Of a stretch of 64,000 nt of DNA, positions 9,701 to 21,963 are shown one piece after another; position 1 is the stretch's first letter; every line of letters begins with the position of its first letter. The notes under the pieces are model-generated. The model saw only the letters and a program-made list of their open reading frames with translations, was not told the DNA's origin and did no database searches. Location: NCBI GenBank assembly GCA_013397935.1, contig VZRN01004718.1:1-64000 (forward strand), given 5' to 3'. Both the position numbers and the translations under genes were made by a program. This DNA is from Dasyornis broadbenti. Lineage: Eukaryota > Chordata > Aves > Passeriformes > Dasyornithidae.

Positions 9701-12700
9701 TTTTAGACCTGTAAGGTCTTACCAAAGGTACACCGGCAGCTGACTCAAGACCAGCACTTCCTGACCAGAGAGGGTTAATCATCAACAGTATCCAGATGGT
9801 TTGTTGCTGGGCCTGGTGATGGTGCATATACTTGGGGAATTTCCAGGTTTTATTCATGATTCATTCCGCTTTGACTTCCCTGGCTGAAAAGGGAAGATCT
9901 TGCAAAATACAGTAATAGTTTGCATTATAGAGCTTTCCACACACAGCTTTGCATGAACTGAACTGGAGATTTTGAGATGACTCCTTCATGGCGAGGTTGT
10001 GGTATTACATCATGAGGCTGGATATGTACAGTTTTCCTTTTCTGTCGTATACAAGCACAGTATCACAGGAACCTGTTAAATTTTTTTTATCTGCCTCCAA
10101 AGCCATTTACTGCTGCAACAGGAGAGGCCTTACCTACCCTTCCAGTCTGCCTTTCTGCTTGTATCCTTGCTTTAATAATGACAGTAATGCAAACTGTCAC
10201 TCTCCTTTTATTCCAAAGGCAGCTGAGTTTTTACAACCTGACACTGGGCTGGCATCTTAGAATATAACTATAGTCATTCAAATAAGTGATAAGAAATGCA
10301 GCAGAACATCCTTTTAGCACCAGGAATATAGGCATTTACTACTGGCACTTCAATGATAATGAGATGCACCTTGTCAGTGTGTTACGTGAGCATCTGCATC
10401 ACCATTAAGATGTTGATCCCACTTCATCTAACTTCAGGTCCCTCTGCAGCCAAATTCCAGAAGTATGCATTAGTTACAGGATGTGGTAGCAGCTTTAAGG
10501 TCAAATTGTGCATATTGCTCACAATTGCTGTTCCTGATATATTCTGAAGAGATTTATGTAATAGGTTGGGCTTTGTTCTCCTTCTTATGGAGCAGAAACT
10601 CGCAGAACCTTACAAGATGTTGCTTATCATGAATGTTCTCAGCAACATGAGCATTGCAGCACTGCTGAGAGCCATGCATATTTAGCACAGCCTGGTACCT
10701 GCCTGTGCTTTCTTCCCCTCTGCCCTCACTACACTCACACTCCCTGCCTTCCACTGTGGGCTGATGGCTGCTTTAAACTGCCACAAGCTCCTGCCCCTCC
10801 AGACATTCCCTGCTTTCACCCCTGGGTTGCTGGGCACAGGGGACATGGTCACTAGTGTCCCAGGGCAGTATGTCCCTCCCAGGACCTGCCAATATCCCAG
10901 CTGCAGACTGCATTCCCAGTTCTCTACCTGCACCTGCAGGAATGCTCAGCTGTAGGGGGTGGCAGGAAGGCCTCCTGAGAGCCATAGCACAACCTGTGCT
11001 CTTCCCAATGAGAATACCCTGTTGCATGTCCTTTCTGTGGAAAGCCGCTTGACCAGTGAATGATTTTCTCCATCATTTAGTCTAGCCTGCAATACTATGC
11101 TGGAAATGCAGACTCATTTCTCCACTGCACCATTCCCTCCTTTTGCCTATGACTCATCCTTGTTGTGATTCCTTTGAGAAGCAAGCTAATACTATCAATT
11201 AAAAAGATAAAAAAGAAACAAAAAAACCCAAAACACTTAATCCTTCCAGTTTCACAGCTACTTCCTTTGTATTTTGAACTGCAGGCTCTCTGAGGCATCT
11301 CATTTTGTTTGCTGAACTGCATCAAGCACTGGTGCCTCTTTCCCAATGATCTATAGAGAAATTAATTTGCATCAGTGTGGTATTCTGTGGATGGCTACAA
11401 CTTAAATTTCAAAGAAATGTATGGCAGTAAGGATAGAGTTGTGTTTTACGCACTCTAGAGATGCAGATTTATTTCTTTACAGCATCCTAAGTATCTTAGG
11501 GTATGCTGCTGAGTGATGCAGCTTTCCAGCTCCTAAGATAAAGATGCTCTTTCACAGATATGATGTTTGAATATTGGTGGTGATTTAACATTTTGGGAGT
11601 TTGGAAAATGCATCCCTTGGATTTAATTCCCTATATCGATATCAAACCAGAGACCTAGATAAGAAAGAGATTTGAAGTAAGAAAAATAGGGTAGAGCATA
11701 TCAGAAGTTGAGACCAATTCACACAAACCTTATAAGACTTAGAGCGAGAAAGCAAAAATACCAATCCCATATTTCCTAGAATTTTGTGATGAATCTGTAA
11801 AGATTTTTAAGCCATAAAGGACTCGCTGTCAAACTTCTGACACTTTGAAGATTTCTTTTCATGAAATGGCAAACTTTTTGTACAGTCTGCTGACAGTGTC
11901 ACAGTGAGGACACATTCAGGTAAAGGGAAATAGAAAAGTTGGTACTTCAACTTTGGAGGTTTTCTAAAGTTTCTGGGGATTCAAAGGAGAGAGTCAAGTA
12001 GTTCCCTCTGCTGAAGTAGTCTTGGCCACCTGGAATTTATCCTGTAACAGTGTGACATTTCTCTGAATTACTCTGGTAATCCAATAAACGTGAATTCAAC
12101 CCTGGGGAAATAGAGCTGTGCAAGAATGTAATTATAGGCTTATAAAAATGATACTTTTCTAATATTGCATTGCTTTCCCAGGACAAATCTATTACCCTGA
12201 AGATTGAAATGGGTATGTATTTTCTACATCCATCGTTACAATGCATGTAATCTACTGCCACTTCTACCTACAAGTATAAGATGGGAGACTCTGAGGTCCT
12301 CTTACTGTAACAACTCCAGTGAAATTAGAGTACTTATGTCAAACAAAATCTGCATGGCTTTAGATGAGCATCAGAGTCATTAAAACAATTTTATTTAATA
12401 TTATTTCCACTCTTTACTTCACACACACTTTGTCTTTTCCTAGAGATAGGTTGACTGCAGTGGACCTACACCAATGTACACTAGTTAAGGGCCAGAATAG
12501 GTATGTTTAAAACTGTCAAAAAGCCCTTGAGAGAAGTATGTAATCAGAAATATGCTTTCATGGGGTAAGGACTGTTCTTCAGCATTCCAATAAAGAAATG
12601 CAAATCAAAATCACTCAATCACCCTGAAAAGCTTTAACAAAATTACTGCCATCATCCCTGCTGCTTGTAGGCAGATCTTGAGATTGAAAAGGCACTCTTG

Positions 12701-13147
12701 TTTCATGATGGCATTCACTTGCCCTGTCCTTCAGCAGTGGTGATAGATCAGCCACCTTCTCCTATGGGAATTGCTATGGTGATTCCTACAAAAACACACT
12801 TGGTTGGAAAATGGATCAGGATTTTTCAACAAAGATGTTTTCCTTGGGAAGATGTAGATATATTAGTAGTGTTGACCCACAGTCAAAAGATGAAAATCCC
12901 TCTTGTCTCCACCACCTTTTGCCACACCAAAAGGCCAAGTTTAATAGCTTGCAGGATAAGGTACTGTTTGAGAATTGAGACACTCAGGTGAATATCTCTG
13001 CTCTGTGACAGCAGCCAACCTGTTCTTGGCTGTTGGAACATGAGTGAGTCTCACTTCCTGCTGTCCCGTGTACCAAAACATTAAAGTCTATTTCATTCAG
13101 TCATGGAATGGAAAATGGTTGAACTATCCTCTCTTGGGTGTGCCTGG
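6716..13147. other. 6.4 kb without a recognisable gene
   Basis: No family could be assigned to any open frame. The longest is a plus frame at 7480-7914 (144 codons) with no visible domain. A minus frame at 9857-9585 ends near a good donor-like CTGCAG/GTATGA junction (plus 9616-9630) but its translation is unfamiliar. A small tandem duplication of CTTTTCCAGGCT lies near 8093-8120. Confidence 0.5.
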
Positions 13148-13165
13148 CAAGCTGCCGGCAGCTTG
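13148..13165. repeat. 18-bp perfect palindrome
   Basis: CAAGCTGCCGGCAGCTTG reads identically on both strands. It is GC-rich for its surroundings. A dimeric-protein site or chance are both possible. Confidence 0.85.
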
Positions 13166-14513
13166 AAGGGCAGCCCCTGTGACAAGCAGCAAGGTCTGAC
13201 TATGATACCTCCGTGATGGTGGCTCTTCTGAACTGACCAAGGGCACTTCTTGAAAACACATTAAATGAAGGATGGTAAAAACTGAGAAATAGGGAAGATC
13301 AAGGCCAGACGAGTATCAGGCACTGCATGACAGAGATGGTAACACCCTCCGCAAAAGTGACTGTGGCCCATGGATAACCCATGCCAGAGCAGGTACTGTA
13401 GCCCATGAAGGACCCTCTTGAAAGATAAAAAAAGCATAAGAAGGAAGGAGGAGCAGAAGAAAAGAGTGAGAAACAATGAATGGCAGAAAGAAACTGTTGT
13501 GCCCAGACCCCAAGCTCCTGTACTGCCTCATGAAAGGGAGTGAGTGCAACCTGCAGCAATAACACAGGGAGTGGAGATGAGAAAGTATAAAGAAGAGGTG
13601 TCTGGAGTGAAGGTGAGATTGGAACAGGCAGAGGAAAAGCCTTTCTCTTAAGTATTGAAATGTTTGTCCTGGTTTCACAGTACCTGGATAAGCAGTTAAA
13701 TGTTTATGTTAATTGGCAGTAAATTAATTTCACAAGTCCTCCTTCTTTTGCCTGTAATAGTAATTGCAGGCAACAATGAGTGATCTACCTGTCTTTACCT
13801 CAACCCACACATTTTATCACTCTCATTCTTCCCGCCAGGGAGGGTGAGCAAGTGGCTGCTGATTTGTTTGGCTAAGGTCAACCCACCACATCTCCCAAAT
13901 ATGTGTGGCATGAGAAAAACATTTCCTGTCCTTTTTGACTGGTGGAGTAACTGGTGGAGATTATGGAAGATGTGAGGAGGCTGCCTGAAACAGTTTCTGA
14001 AGAACAGATTTTGAAGTCTCAAAATTAGGTTTTTAAAGGATCTGTAAGTGAACTATCTGTTAGGAATGACATTCTAACTTGGGTGAGGTAGGGGAATAGA
14101 TGAGGTGATCCTATTTCCTATGATCATATGACCTGTGATGCTCTAAAATGCTCTGGCTACCGCAGATCTGATCACTGAGAAATGGCAAATGAAAGTGATC
14201 TACTTTCATGTTTACAAACACACACAAATGGATGATTTTGATTTTGGTTTTATCATGAACAAAGTCTTTTAAAAATTAGTATATTTCATTATGCTTCATA
14301 TAAGAAGAATTCAATGGTGACTAAGTAGCAGTGGAGCAAAGTTATTTCTAATCTTTTGGGAATATTGGTGCATATCTTAATTCACTACCCCATCAGCAGC
14401 AATTCAGACACACCACATAGGCAGGTGCTTCCTGGAGTACCAGCAGGAGTTATCTAGACTGGGAGGACTCAGGCAGAAGTCCAAGGATGGCACTGAGGAA
14501 AGGGAACTACAAC
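13166..14513. other. No gene seen; purine-rich segment
   Basis: Stretch 13420-13480 is purine-rich (AAGAAGGAAGGAGGAGCAG), giving Ser/Leu/Phe-rich chance frames on the minus strand. Nothing recognisable. Confidence 0.5.
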
Positions 14514-14548
14514 TTGTTTGTTTGTTTGCTTGCTTGCTTGCTTGTTTT
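14514..14548 (+). repeat. TTTG/CTTG tetranucleotide microsatellite
   Basis: About three TTTG units pass into four CTTG units. It supplies the Leu/Cys-rich part of a 116-codon frame at 14487-14837, which is therefore not credible as a gene. Confidence 0.85.
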
Positions 14549-17500
14549 GGTCATTCCTAAAGGTAGTAAATTGGCCATCCAAGAGAAGAAGACTGTTAGT
14601 TATTTTTCTTCCCATGTTGTCCAGCCAGAATATTATGTACTTTTACAACAAGTTAGTGAGGATGAAGAAATTCAGCTTCTAAAAACTCATACTACATGTG
14701 GCCTCCAAGCAAAGTCTGTTGTTCTTTGTAGCTTGAACCACACCATTGGAATGAGGTCACCCCAGACCTTATGTGCTGTGGTCCTGGTGTACAAGTGTAA
14801 CTGTGTGGTGCTAAAAACCACTAATAATGATCTTTAAAGAAAAAAAAACTGGTTTTTTTTTTCCAAATAAGCAGTGCAAAGAAAATAAGTACAAAATGAA
14901 GATTACTTTCTTTGTATTTTTCCTACAGTCAGCAAGAAGTTCTCAAAAATATCCACTGGAGGAGGTAGGAGCATAGGAAGTGTTCAGTAATTTATTTGGT
15001 CTATGGTGGTTTTCATCACAATACTTCATTCTCATCCTTGCACAGAGAGCATCAGCCAGCCATTGGTAAACCATGCTGCTCCTCAGAGTCCCACATACGT
15101 GGGGTTGCAGCTGGGGAAAGGAGAATAGTTCTGTCACAGATGAACCTCTCTGTCAGCTTATTATTTAGAGCATTTCTCCATATTGTGCAAGGTCTTAGGC
15201 CACAAAAATATTTTTTTTGCTTGGGTTTTTCACCCCACAGAAATCATTATCTTAAAATGTTTCCACTTCATTTAACAACAACTACTGCTAAAATACTTCC
15301 ATGGCAAAATATTGTAATGTAAATTTTGCTTGACTACATAAGGATGCAGGGATTTGCAAGTGTTATTGAAAGTGTTGCTGTGGGAATCCACATTGAGCTG
15401 TGAAAGTAAGATCCTATAGTTTATAATAAAGCAAAAGGGCTCCTGAGACCTTCTGCCTTATCCTTCATCCATGGCTAGCCTTGTAAAACCTGGGCAAACT
15501 ACAGCATGTAACTGAATCAGTCAGACATGGGATTCATGCTGGAGAGCAGTGAGGAAGTACTGGAGTCTAGCAAGTGCCATGCTGAGCCCCTGTTGCTTTA
15601 AATTATTTGCAGACTAGTAAAGCCCAGCATAGCTCTGAACAAAAGTAGGTCTTTGTTGCTATTAGAGCTCACAACTCAACATTTTCTTATTCCCATCCTG
15701 AAGGATTCCCTGTGTTCTCTCCTGGGACTGCATGAGTCCCAAGAGGTATGGGATGGGAACAAGTGCACAGTGGCCAGGTCTGTGGCACTGCAGTGCTGTG
15801 TGTGACTGCTGTGGATGTGGGCCAGTGACAAGCACAAGCACAAGGCAAGTCTGAGCCCCATGGCCAGGCAGAGGTACCAGGCTGGCACCAGTTGCCCCTG
15901 TCCTGTGCTGGACTGGGGCTAGCCAAGTTCCATGTCCTCCAAGCAGAGGGGTACCCTGGCTTTGCCACTGGCTTCAAACATACTGTCAAGGAGGAAAACG
16001 TCCTTCGTATTTTTTTTCCAAAGGAGATTTGCTGCAAAAAGCATCACATGAGAGATGAAGGCAGCAGGGAGAGGGGAGAGTGTTTTATCATTGTTTTCAC
16101 TCATGAGATCAGAAAATTGCTGGTTTACCTTTTTCTCCCAGAGGAACATTTTGTCATTGCCCAGGTGCACTTTGAAGAAAAGGGCCAAAGCAGCAGCAAG
16201 ACAAGGTATCAGCTTCAGACATACTGCAAAGTATGGTAAATCCTGTTTAAGTGAAGGAAGGCCTCTTGCCATGTTACTGAGATCTATAATGCCCAGACAT
16301 TAGGTCACCCTGGCCTCTCTTAAGAAAAAGCATGTGTTCAAAGAAAGCAGATTGTCTTGGCTGTCAGTTCCTGAATTAGTCCCTATTAAGTATTTTCTGT
16401 CTGAATTTGGCTATCCCAGCCAAACCCTGCTTGGATGATTGACACATTTATAAGAGATTAGCAAATAGCAGATGACAAATGACTTACATCTCCTGTAGAT
16501 TTATGAAGCTTTGGATTTATAAACATTTTCATGACTATGCCACAGCTATTTAAATGTTTCCAAACAAAGAGAAACAGAAGCTCCCAAGCAGAAAAGACCT
16601 AAGTATTAGCTCATTATTCCAGAAACTGTGGTTTTGTTATGGAACCAGCTCCAACATTTGACCTGTCTTTTACCCTTTGCTCCATCCTGTCACTCTTTTG
16701 CTTTCATTGCCCACTTCTCCTTGTTTATCTTCTTCCTTGCCCATGTGCCTTCACCTTTATGAGTTTTAATCCAAGTATTCAGGGATTTTTCACATTATGT
16801 TTTCTCAGATATTCAAAAAGGTTCAGGATACTGTTTTTTAAACACTTTGAATATGAAAGCAACCAATGTATTTAAAGGCTGTGACTTGCAATGAATTATT
16901 TCACTTTCCATGGGAGAGTTTGCATTCTCTCCTCCCAGTGCTTACACAGGAAAACAGGATAACCATGTGCTCATACAGGAAAAAAAACTAAATTAATCTA
17001 GTTACTCAGACACTGACCTGCAACCAGCATGAAGCATTGCTCTGTTTCCACAGTCCAGAAAATACCTTCCCACTGCCACTTCTTCTTCAATGCTAGACTT
17101 TCTAAAGCCACCACTTCTACTTGAGCCTCCCCTTTCACACAGCTCAGTATCTCCCCTTGTCAACTCCATTGCATGTCTACTATAAAGAGCCCTTGGCTGG
17201 CCAACTTCAACTTTTGGACAAATGAGTAGGCTCGGTGTGGTGGCACGAAAGGTACCAGCTGAAGCTGACTCTCCTGAATTTAAAGCTTTAAGTGTGGTGC
17301 TGCAGCAGCAGTCATGGCCTATTTCCACTCAAACACAAACCTCCCATAATCTACCTTTTCTGAGTTCCTTGTTTGCTTAATTACAGTTGTAAGCCTGTCT
17401 TTACCTCGTCCGTCTGTTAATCTAATTCACTGTAACCTCTTTGAAATGAGGTGGTTGGCTTCATCACTGAAATTCATGAGTGAACTTTTAATCTCATTTA

Positions 17501-18656
17501 GTTGTCAAAATAGGAGAGCAGAGAGCAGACGTGCCACCAAGAAAATTCTCAAGTCCTGGTATAATGTTATTGCAGCTTATTGCTCACTGTAGAAAGCACT
17601 GAGGTATTTTATGAGGTGCCCCTAAGGTATACAAGCCTTTTCTGTTCCAGGAGTGTGCCCTCGCTTAGCAGAGAGACTGTACTCCCAGTACAGACTGAGT
17701 CTTTCCATGGGCTTTATTGGACCCCCTGTTGGTTATAGTCACTAATTCCTGAGTAACATCTCAGATTAACATCTGGCAGCAACATCTTTAGCTACATGAC
17801 TTCTTGGGAATACATTTCAACCCAAAGCAAACATGTTCCCCCCGCTTCAGAGAGCTGCAAGGCTCTGTTTGAATGCCTGTGGGATGAAGAAAGGAGGAGA
17901 AAAGAAATAGCTGGACACAGGTTTATTCTGAGTATGCAGTTCTGTAAAGCTTTCTCTCACACTGCGCTGGCTGCTGCTGGGAACCACCTTCTCACTCAGA
18001 TATGTGAGACAAAGCCTGAAGGGGATTGCTGCAGAAAGGTGAAGCACTCATTCTACTACAAGTGGAAGAACTCACCAGGGACCTTGCTTCTGGAACCTGA
18101 TCTGCCCACAGCTGTATTTTAGAGTTGCCCTGCTCAGCTGTGAAGAAGCATCATGATGCTGAAGAATCTACATCCTGGCACCTCAGTGACTGCCACATTA
18201 GCAACACTTTCTGCCTAGAGTTCACCGTCATCTCCACAATTGAAAAACTGAGATCAGCACCATCTAAAATAAGCTTTTCAAAAGGTCTCTTTTCTGAAGA
18301 GAGAAGCCTGTGTTTTGGTACCATTCTTTTCCATATATACACACTAGAATCAAGCAATGAGTTAATGAAGTGCATGCTTGTATGTGCACATACACACACT
18401 AATTGTAAACAGATTTTTGTTTTGAAACTGCAGTAAGGCACATTTGCCCAACATATACATTGAAGACAAGGCGCTATATTAGGCAGGAGAGCCAAAACGG
18501 AGACGTGCAGGGAAACATCACTCTCTTATTTGAGTATCAAAGAGAGTCTGCTGATTCCTGAAAGCAGCTTTTTCACTCCTCTAACACAAAATATTCTGTC
18601 TTTAAAGGCAGTCCACAAGGATTTGCTGAAAGGGAAAAAATGTGAGGGAAGCATTC
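14549..18656. other. 4 kb without a recognisable gene
   Basis: Frames of 100-117 codons at 15687-16037, 15892-16239, 15919-16272, 17002-17328 and 17796-18122 overlap on opposite strands or lack any recognisable domain. None is supported. Confidence 0.5.
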
Positions 18657-18679
18657 CTCCTGCAGCATTGCTGCAGGAG
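18657..18679. repeat. Hairpin: 10-bp perfect stem, 3-nt loop
   Basis: CTCCTGCAGC, ATT, GCTGCAGGAG. A short strong stem-loop; the surrounding bases do not extend the stem, so it is not a microRNA-type precursor. Confidence 0.8.
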
Positions 18680-18961
18680 CCCAATAACCTTAACCGACCT
18701 TAGGTGTCTCCATGCTCCAGCTCTGTATCTGCTCTTACCTCATTCTGCAAGAGCTACTTAACCTAATTACAGAGGAGAGGACACCTCAAAAGACTGGCGT
18801 GCCAGGCAGTGGGGGAGGGTGGACAACGTATGCTTTTGTCATGTGTCCTCAGGCGTGATTTGTACAGGACGAAAAAGAATTCTCTCTTGCTTTAAAAAGG
18901 GATAAGCTCCACCTATGCGAGCACGGTAGAGACAATCCAGGAAAGACGAATCCCGCCGAGC

Positions 18962-19141
18962 AGCTGGGCTGCGCTTCCCGGCAGGCTGCACTCCCGCATC
19001 GCCCAGGGCTCTGGCGCTGCCGTGTTCTACGCTGGGGACAAATTCTGGGGCACATGTAGGTCTGTCTGCCTCTACAAGCGCCGCACCATCTCCTGCTCTT
19101 CCTATGGCTCAAGCTGGAAGGCAAACCGTGAGAATGAGTAG
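18962..19141 (+). pseudogene. Sushi (CCP)-like exon fragment A
   Basis: The plus frame reads LPGRLHSRIAQG, then VFYAGDKFWGTC, then LYKRRTISCSSYGSSW, and ends at TAG 19139-19141. The spacing follows the complement control protein (sushi) module: Tyr/Gly/Asp before the second Cys, hydrophobic linker, third Cys, then the conserved Trp. The first Cys and fourth Cys are not visible, and the Gly-Tyr pair after the second Cys is replaced. A donor-like GTGAGA at 19128 could end an exon before the stop. The region is CpG-rich relative to its surroundings. Modules of this kind occur in factor H and related complement regulators, coagulation factor XIII B, selectins and CSMD proteins; which of these is not decidable. 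Decay of a once-functional exon is the most economical reading; a divergent live exon is possible. Confidence 0.42.
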
Positions 19142-19768
19142 AGGATCGCTGGGAATTTCCTACATGGAGATCTTGGCAGTGGGACCGCTGAGCTGGATGC
19201 AGTGTGACAGATGTGGAAAACAGTAAATGATTAAGAGAAGACTGAGCAGTTTTGTCATTGATTCTTGCAACAGAAAAATGGGAGAGCATCTGTGAAATGA
19301 GCCTGGCAAAGCTTTCTTTCTTTTTTTCTTGATTTGCCTATGGGACACTGTGAGAGCTGGAGATAGGATGAAATAAAGTAGTTCAGTAGTGCTTTAGGAA
19401 ATTTTTGCTACATAAGAAAAGAAAAAATATACATAAAAAGAGGCAAATCCCTTCTTAAGTCATATATATTCCTGTAACTTTCAGTTGTTGTAAAGAAAGT
19501 TCTTCAAATAGCAACTTAAGCAAAAGGAATAGTTCTCCACAATAGATTTTTACACGTTTTTCTGAAATGTTTATTTTAGTCAGTCAGGGAAAAATATAAT
19601 AAATAGAGGAGCAGTAAGAGTCAGTATGATAATAGCACTATTCCAGACATTTCTGAAAGCACATTATCAGTAAATGGTACAAAATATGATCACTGAGATC
19701 TAAGCCAGGCTGACTGGCTGTTTTCTGACAAGACATGTACATGCAATTTGCATTCCTGCCTTTTGCAG
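19142..19768. other. No gene seen
   Basis: Interval between sushi-like pieces A and B; AT-rich, intron-like, no repeat recognised. Confidence 0.4.
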
Positions 19769-19945
19769 GAGGATTGTGGTGAACTACTTCAGCCATTGCT
19801 GCTCGCAGTTTTGAGGATTACAGGAAGGCAGAAGAATGTTTATTCTGTTGGAAGAGGAAGGGAATGTGAAGAGAGCTCTAAACAGTTTTTCATGGTGACA
19901 CATAGGGCAAATCAGCAGCAGAAATCCTACCATTTTGCCAGGTAG
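19769..19945 (+). pseudogene. Possible sushi-like exon fragment B
   Basis: A good acceptor (CCTGCCTTTTGCAG, ending 19768) is followed in frame by EDCGEL. A second Cys lies in VYSVGRGREC, 29 residues after the first. An EDC start and a Tyr-x-x-Gly lead-in to a second Cys about 30 residues on are what the first half of a sushi module looks like; the first module of factor H also begins with an EDC. No second half (third Cys, Trp, fourth Cys) follows before the stop at 19943-19945, and no clear donor is seen. Weak on its own, it is listed because it lies in the same orientation between two better candidates. Confidence 0.28.
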
Positions 19946-20671
19946 AGAGGGGCTGTGCAGTGTTCAGTGGGAATAGCAGTGCTGCTCTCCCACCCTTTTG
20001 CTGTGCCACCTCAGGTCCCCAGCATGGCAGAGAAGGCAAAGGCAGGCTTGCCCTTTCTCTGTACCATGCCTGGTGTCACAGGCTCCAGAGAGCCATGGGG
20101 ACAGAGTAAGAACATGACAACTCTCCAGATTTGTGCACATTCTTGCTTGTAGCCAAACTGAGTGTCCCAAGCATTTCTTTTTGAAATAGAGATTTTTCAG
20201 TAGGTTGTTTTCAGAACACCTCTGCTTTTTGGCTGAAGTGCTGGATGGCATTCCTCATGCATCATCCTCCTGCTCCAGGCAGTCCTGCCTGGGGAGCCCC
20301 ATGTGGGATACACCCCTTCCTGTTGAAATCTGGAAGACACTGCAGCATCCTGCACTGACAGATGACTTTGGCTTCAATAAACCTGCAAACTGTGACATGC
20401 CTGCATTTCACAAAAAAAGTCCTAGTTAGCTGTAACCCCAAACTGAGATGTGACCTTCAGGCCCAGTACAGTATAAATAATAAGAACAACTGCATGTTAT
20501 AGCAAAGAGTGGAAAGGGCAGCAAGAGTGTAGGAGTTAATAATGTGAGTTCTGACCATGCCACAGAGTGCTTAACAAGGAGACTGCATTCCTAAAATTTG
20601 CAAAGCGATGCCTATAGAAAGCTTTACAGTAATTCTCCCAGGATAGCATCTCTTCCACATCTGCTTTTCAG
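19946..20671. other. No gene seen
   Basis: Intron-like interval between sushi-like pieces B and C. Short frames here have no recognisable content. Confidence 0.4.
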
Positions 20672-20757
20672 ATCTGGCTCATCCCCGACCTCTGGATGAA
20701 GTGTGTAAACCGCCAAATATGCAGAATGGGATTTCTGAAGCTAGCAGTAAGCAACAG
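20672..20757 (+). CDS. Candidate sushi (CCP) half-exon C
   Basis: A polypyrimidine acceptor (CATCTGCTTTTCAG, ending 20671) leads into a frame reading RPLDEVCKPPNMQNGISEA. The pattern Cys-x-Pro-Pro-x-x-x-Asn-Gly is the hallmark start of a sushi module. The stretch stays open to AGCAACAG followed by GTTTGT, a weak donor after 20757; beyond it the frame stops within about 15 codons. A short 86-nt exon carrying only the first part of a module would be unusual, though some sushi modules are split over two exons. Same strand as pieces A and B, 0.9 kb beyond B. No second-half exon was found before the CpG patch at 21335. The motif is specific enough to be unlikely by chance; whether the exon is still used is unknown. 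Confidence 0.4.
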
Positions 20758-21334
20758 GTTTGTGTAGGGGTGAATTTCATTCTAACTTAACTCTTTCAAG
20801 CTAATTTGATCTGCAAAACCCTACAGGCATGAAAGCAGGTCTGGGAAAACCCCAGGTCTTGGCACAGCACTTTTGTCACTGCTTTCAACCGCCCCAAGGA
20901 TTCAAGGACATCTCTGCAGGATGGGAGGCTGAGAAGATGTGGACTCTAAAATACATATAACAAGGAGAAAGAATCAAATAAAAGGAAAAAATCTATGTCC
21001 TCTTTAGTTTGGCAGTGTAAATGATACAGAATCACTACAACCACAAAAGGGAAATAGCACCAATCATGTCGGATTTGCTGCTGGTAAGTGTATTCCACCG
21101 TCTCCAATCCTTCTCCTTCAGAGAGGCAGCAGTTGTGGAGATCCATTCACACATCCAAATTTCCCACCCGCGCTTTTTGTCTGAGGCTTTTACTGTTACC
21201 GCATTTACTGTAACCCACGGGCAGTTGTTTAAACATGCCCGCTTCCTAGCGGGATCTGAAGAAGCCCCGGCCAGGTTTATGACCTGGAGCTGGATGTCAT
21301 TCCTGGAGTTTCCTGGCTGGGTGTGCTGGAAGGC
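20758..21334. other. No supported gene
   Basis: Mostly AT-rich. An acceptor-like CTCCTTCAG at 21113-21121 precedes a short frame beginning RGSSCGDPF, reminiscent of a sushi start but closed by TGA after 20 codons; not strong enough to annotate as an exon. Confidence 0.4.
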
Positions 21335-21480
21335 ACATCCCGCCAGCTCAGCGCCGCGGCCGCTCTGCCCTCTGCTGGCCGCCGCGGGGACCTGCAGGGC
21401 TGTGCTGCCGCTCCGTGTTCACACACGGGGACAGGGGAGAGCCGCTACACGCAGCGTGCACAGCTGAGCGCAGGGGGACA
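21335..21480. promoter_or_regulatory. Small CpG-rich patch containing a CTCF consensus
   Basis: About 145 bp with dense CpG (AGCGCCGCGGCCGCTC near 21350-21366; GGCCGCCGCGGGGA near 21377-21390). It is shorter than a typical promoter island and is built around the CTCF motif listed separately. It could be an insulator-type element or a small promoter. Confidence 0.5.
21365..21378 (-). promoter_or_regulatory. CTCF binding motif, full consensus match
   Basis: On the minus strand the site reads CCAGCAGAGGGCAG, matching all 14 positions of the CTCF core CCASYAGRKGGCRS. The setting is unmethylated-looking CpG-rich sequence. Binding itself is not shown by sequence. Confidence 0.65.
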
Positions 21481-21520
21481 AACTTCTGACCAGGGAGTGA
21501 ATGTAGAGCTGCCTGGATAA

Positions 21521-21830
21521 CCTTTTTTTTTTTCTTTCTCTCTTTTTTTATTTTTTTTCTAAACAGCAAAGCAAAAACAAAAAAAAAAAAAGAAAAGAAA
21601 GAAGAAAAATGAAAGAAAAATAAGAAGAAGTATGAAAATATATTTTTTCTGTGAACTCAAAAGGAAGTTTTTTGGTAGCCTTTTGCCTTCAAAACAAATT
21701 GAGTTAACATACATTTAGTTAAAAAAAAAAAAAAAAAAATTTTTTTTTTTAAAAACCTTTTTTTTTTTTCTTTGGGGGTTTTTTTTTTTTTTTGTGGTTG
21801 GGTTTGTTTTCGGGTTTTTTTTTTTTTATG
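21521..21830. repeat. Low-complexity poly-pyrimidine / poly-purine block
   Basis: A pyrimidine run (21521-21560) faces a purine run (21575-21630), forming an imperfect inverted repeat. Further right, A20 is followed directly by T11 (21721-21750), then T runs broken by GGGGG, GGTTGGG and CGGG (21773-21815). The G runs with T loops could allow a G-quadruplex on the plus strand. Such blocks are prone to sequencing and assembly errors. Confidence 0.75.
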
Positions 21831-21963
21831 CAGAATAACTTGAAAGTGTAATTTGAGCTTTTTCTAGTTTGGTTGAGGAAGTATTGTCTTATCTTGCCTG
21901 GAAATGCCTCAAATGACTCTGTTACATACACTTACAAAAATTCTCATTTGTCCAAAAACTTTC

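Noticed and set aside
14487..14837. 116-codon frame with a signal-peptide-like Leu/Cys stretch
   Set aside because: The hydrophobic stretch is encoded by the TTTG/CTTG microsatellite.
21122..21181. Acceptor followed by RGSSCGDPF, a sushi-like start
   Set aside because: Only the SCGDP resemblance supports it; TGA closes the frame after 20 codons and no later module features follow.
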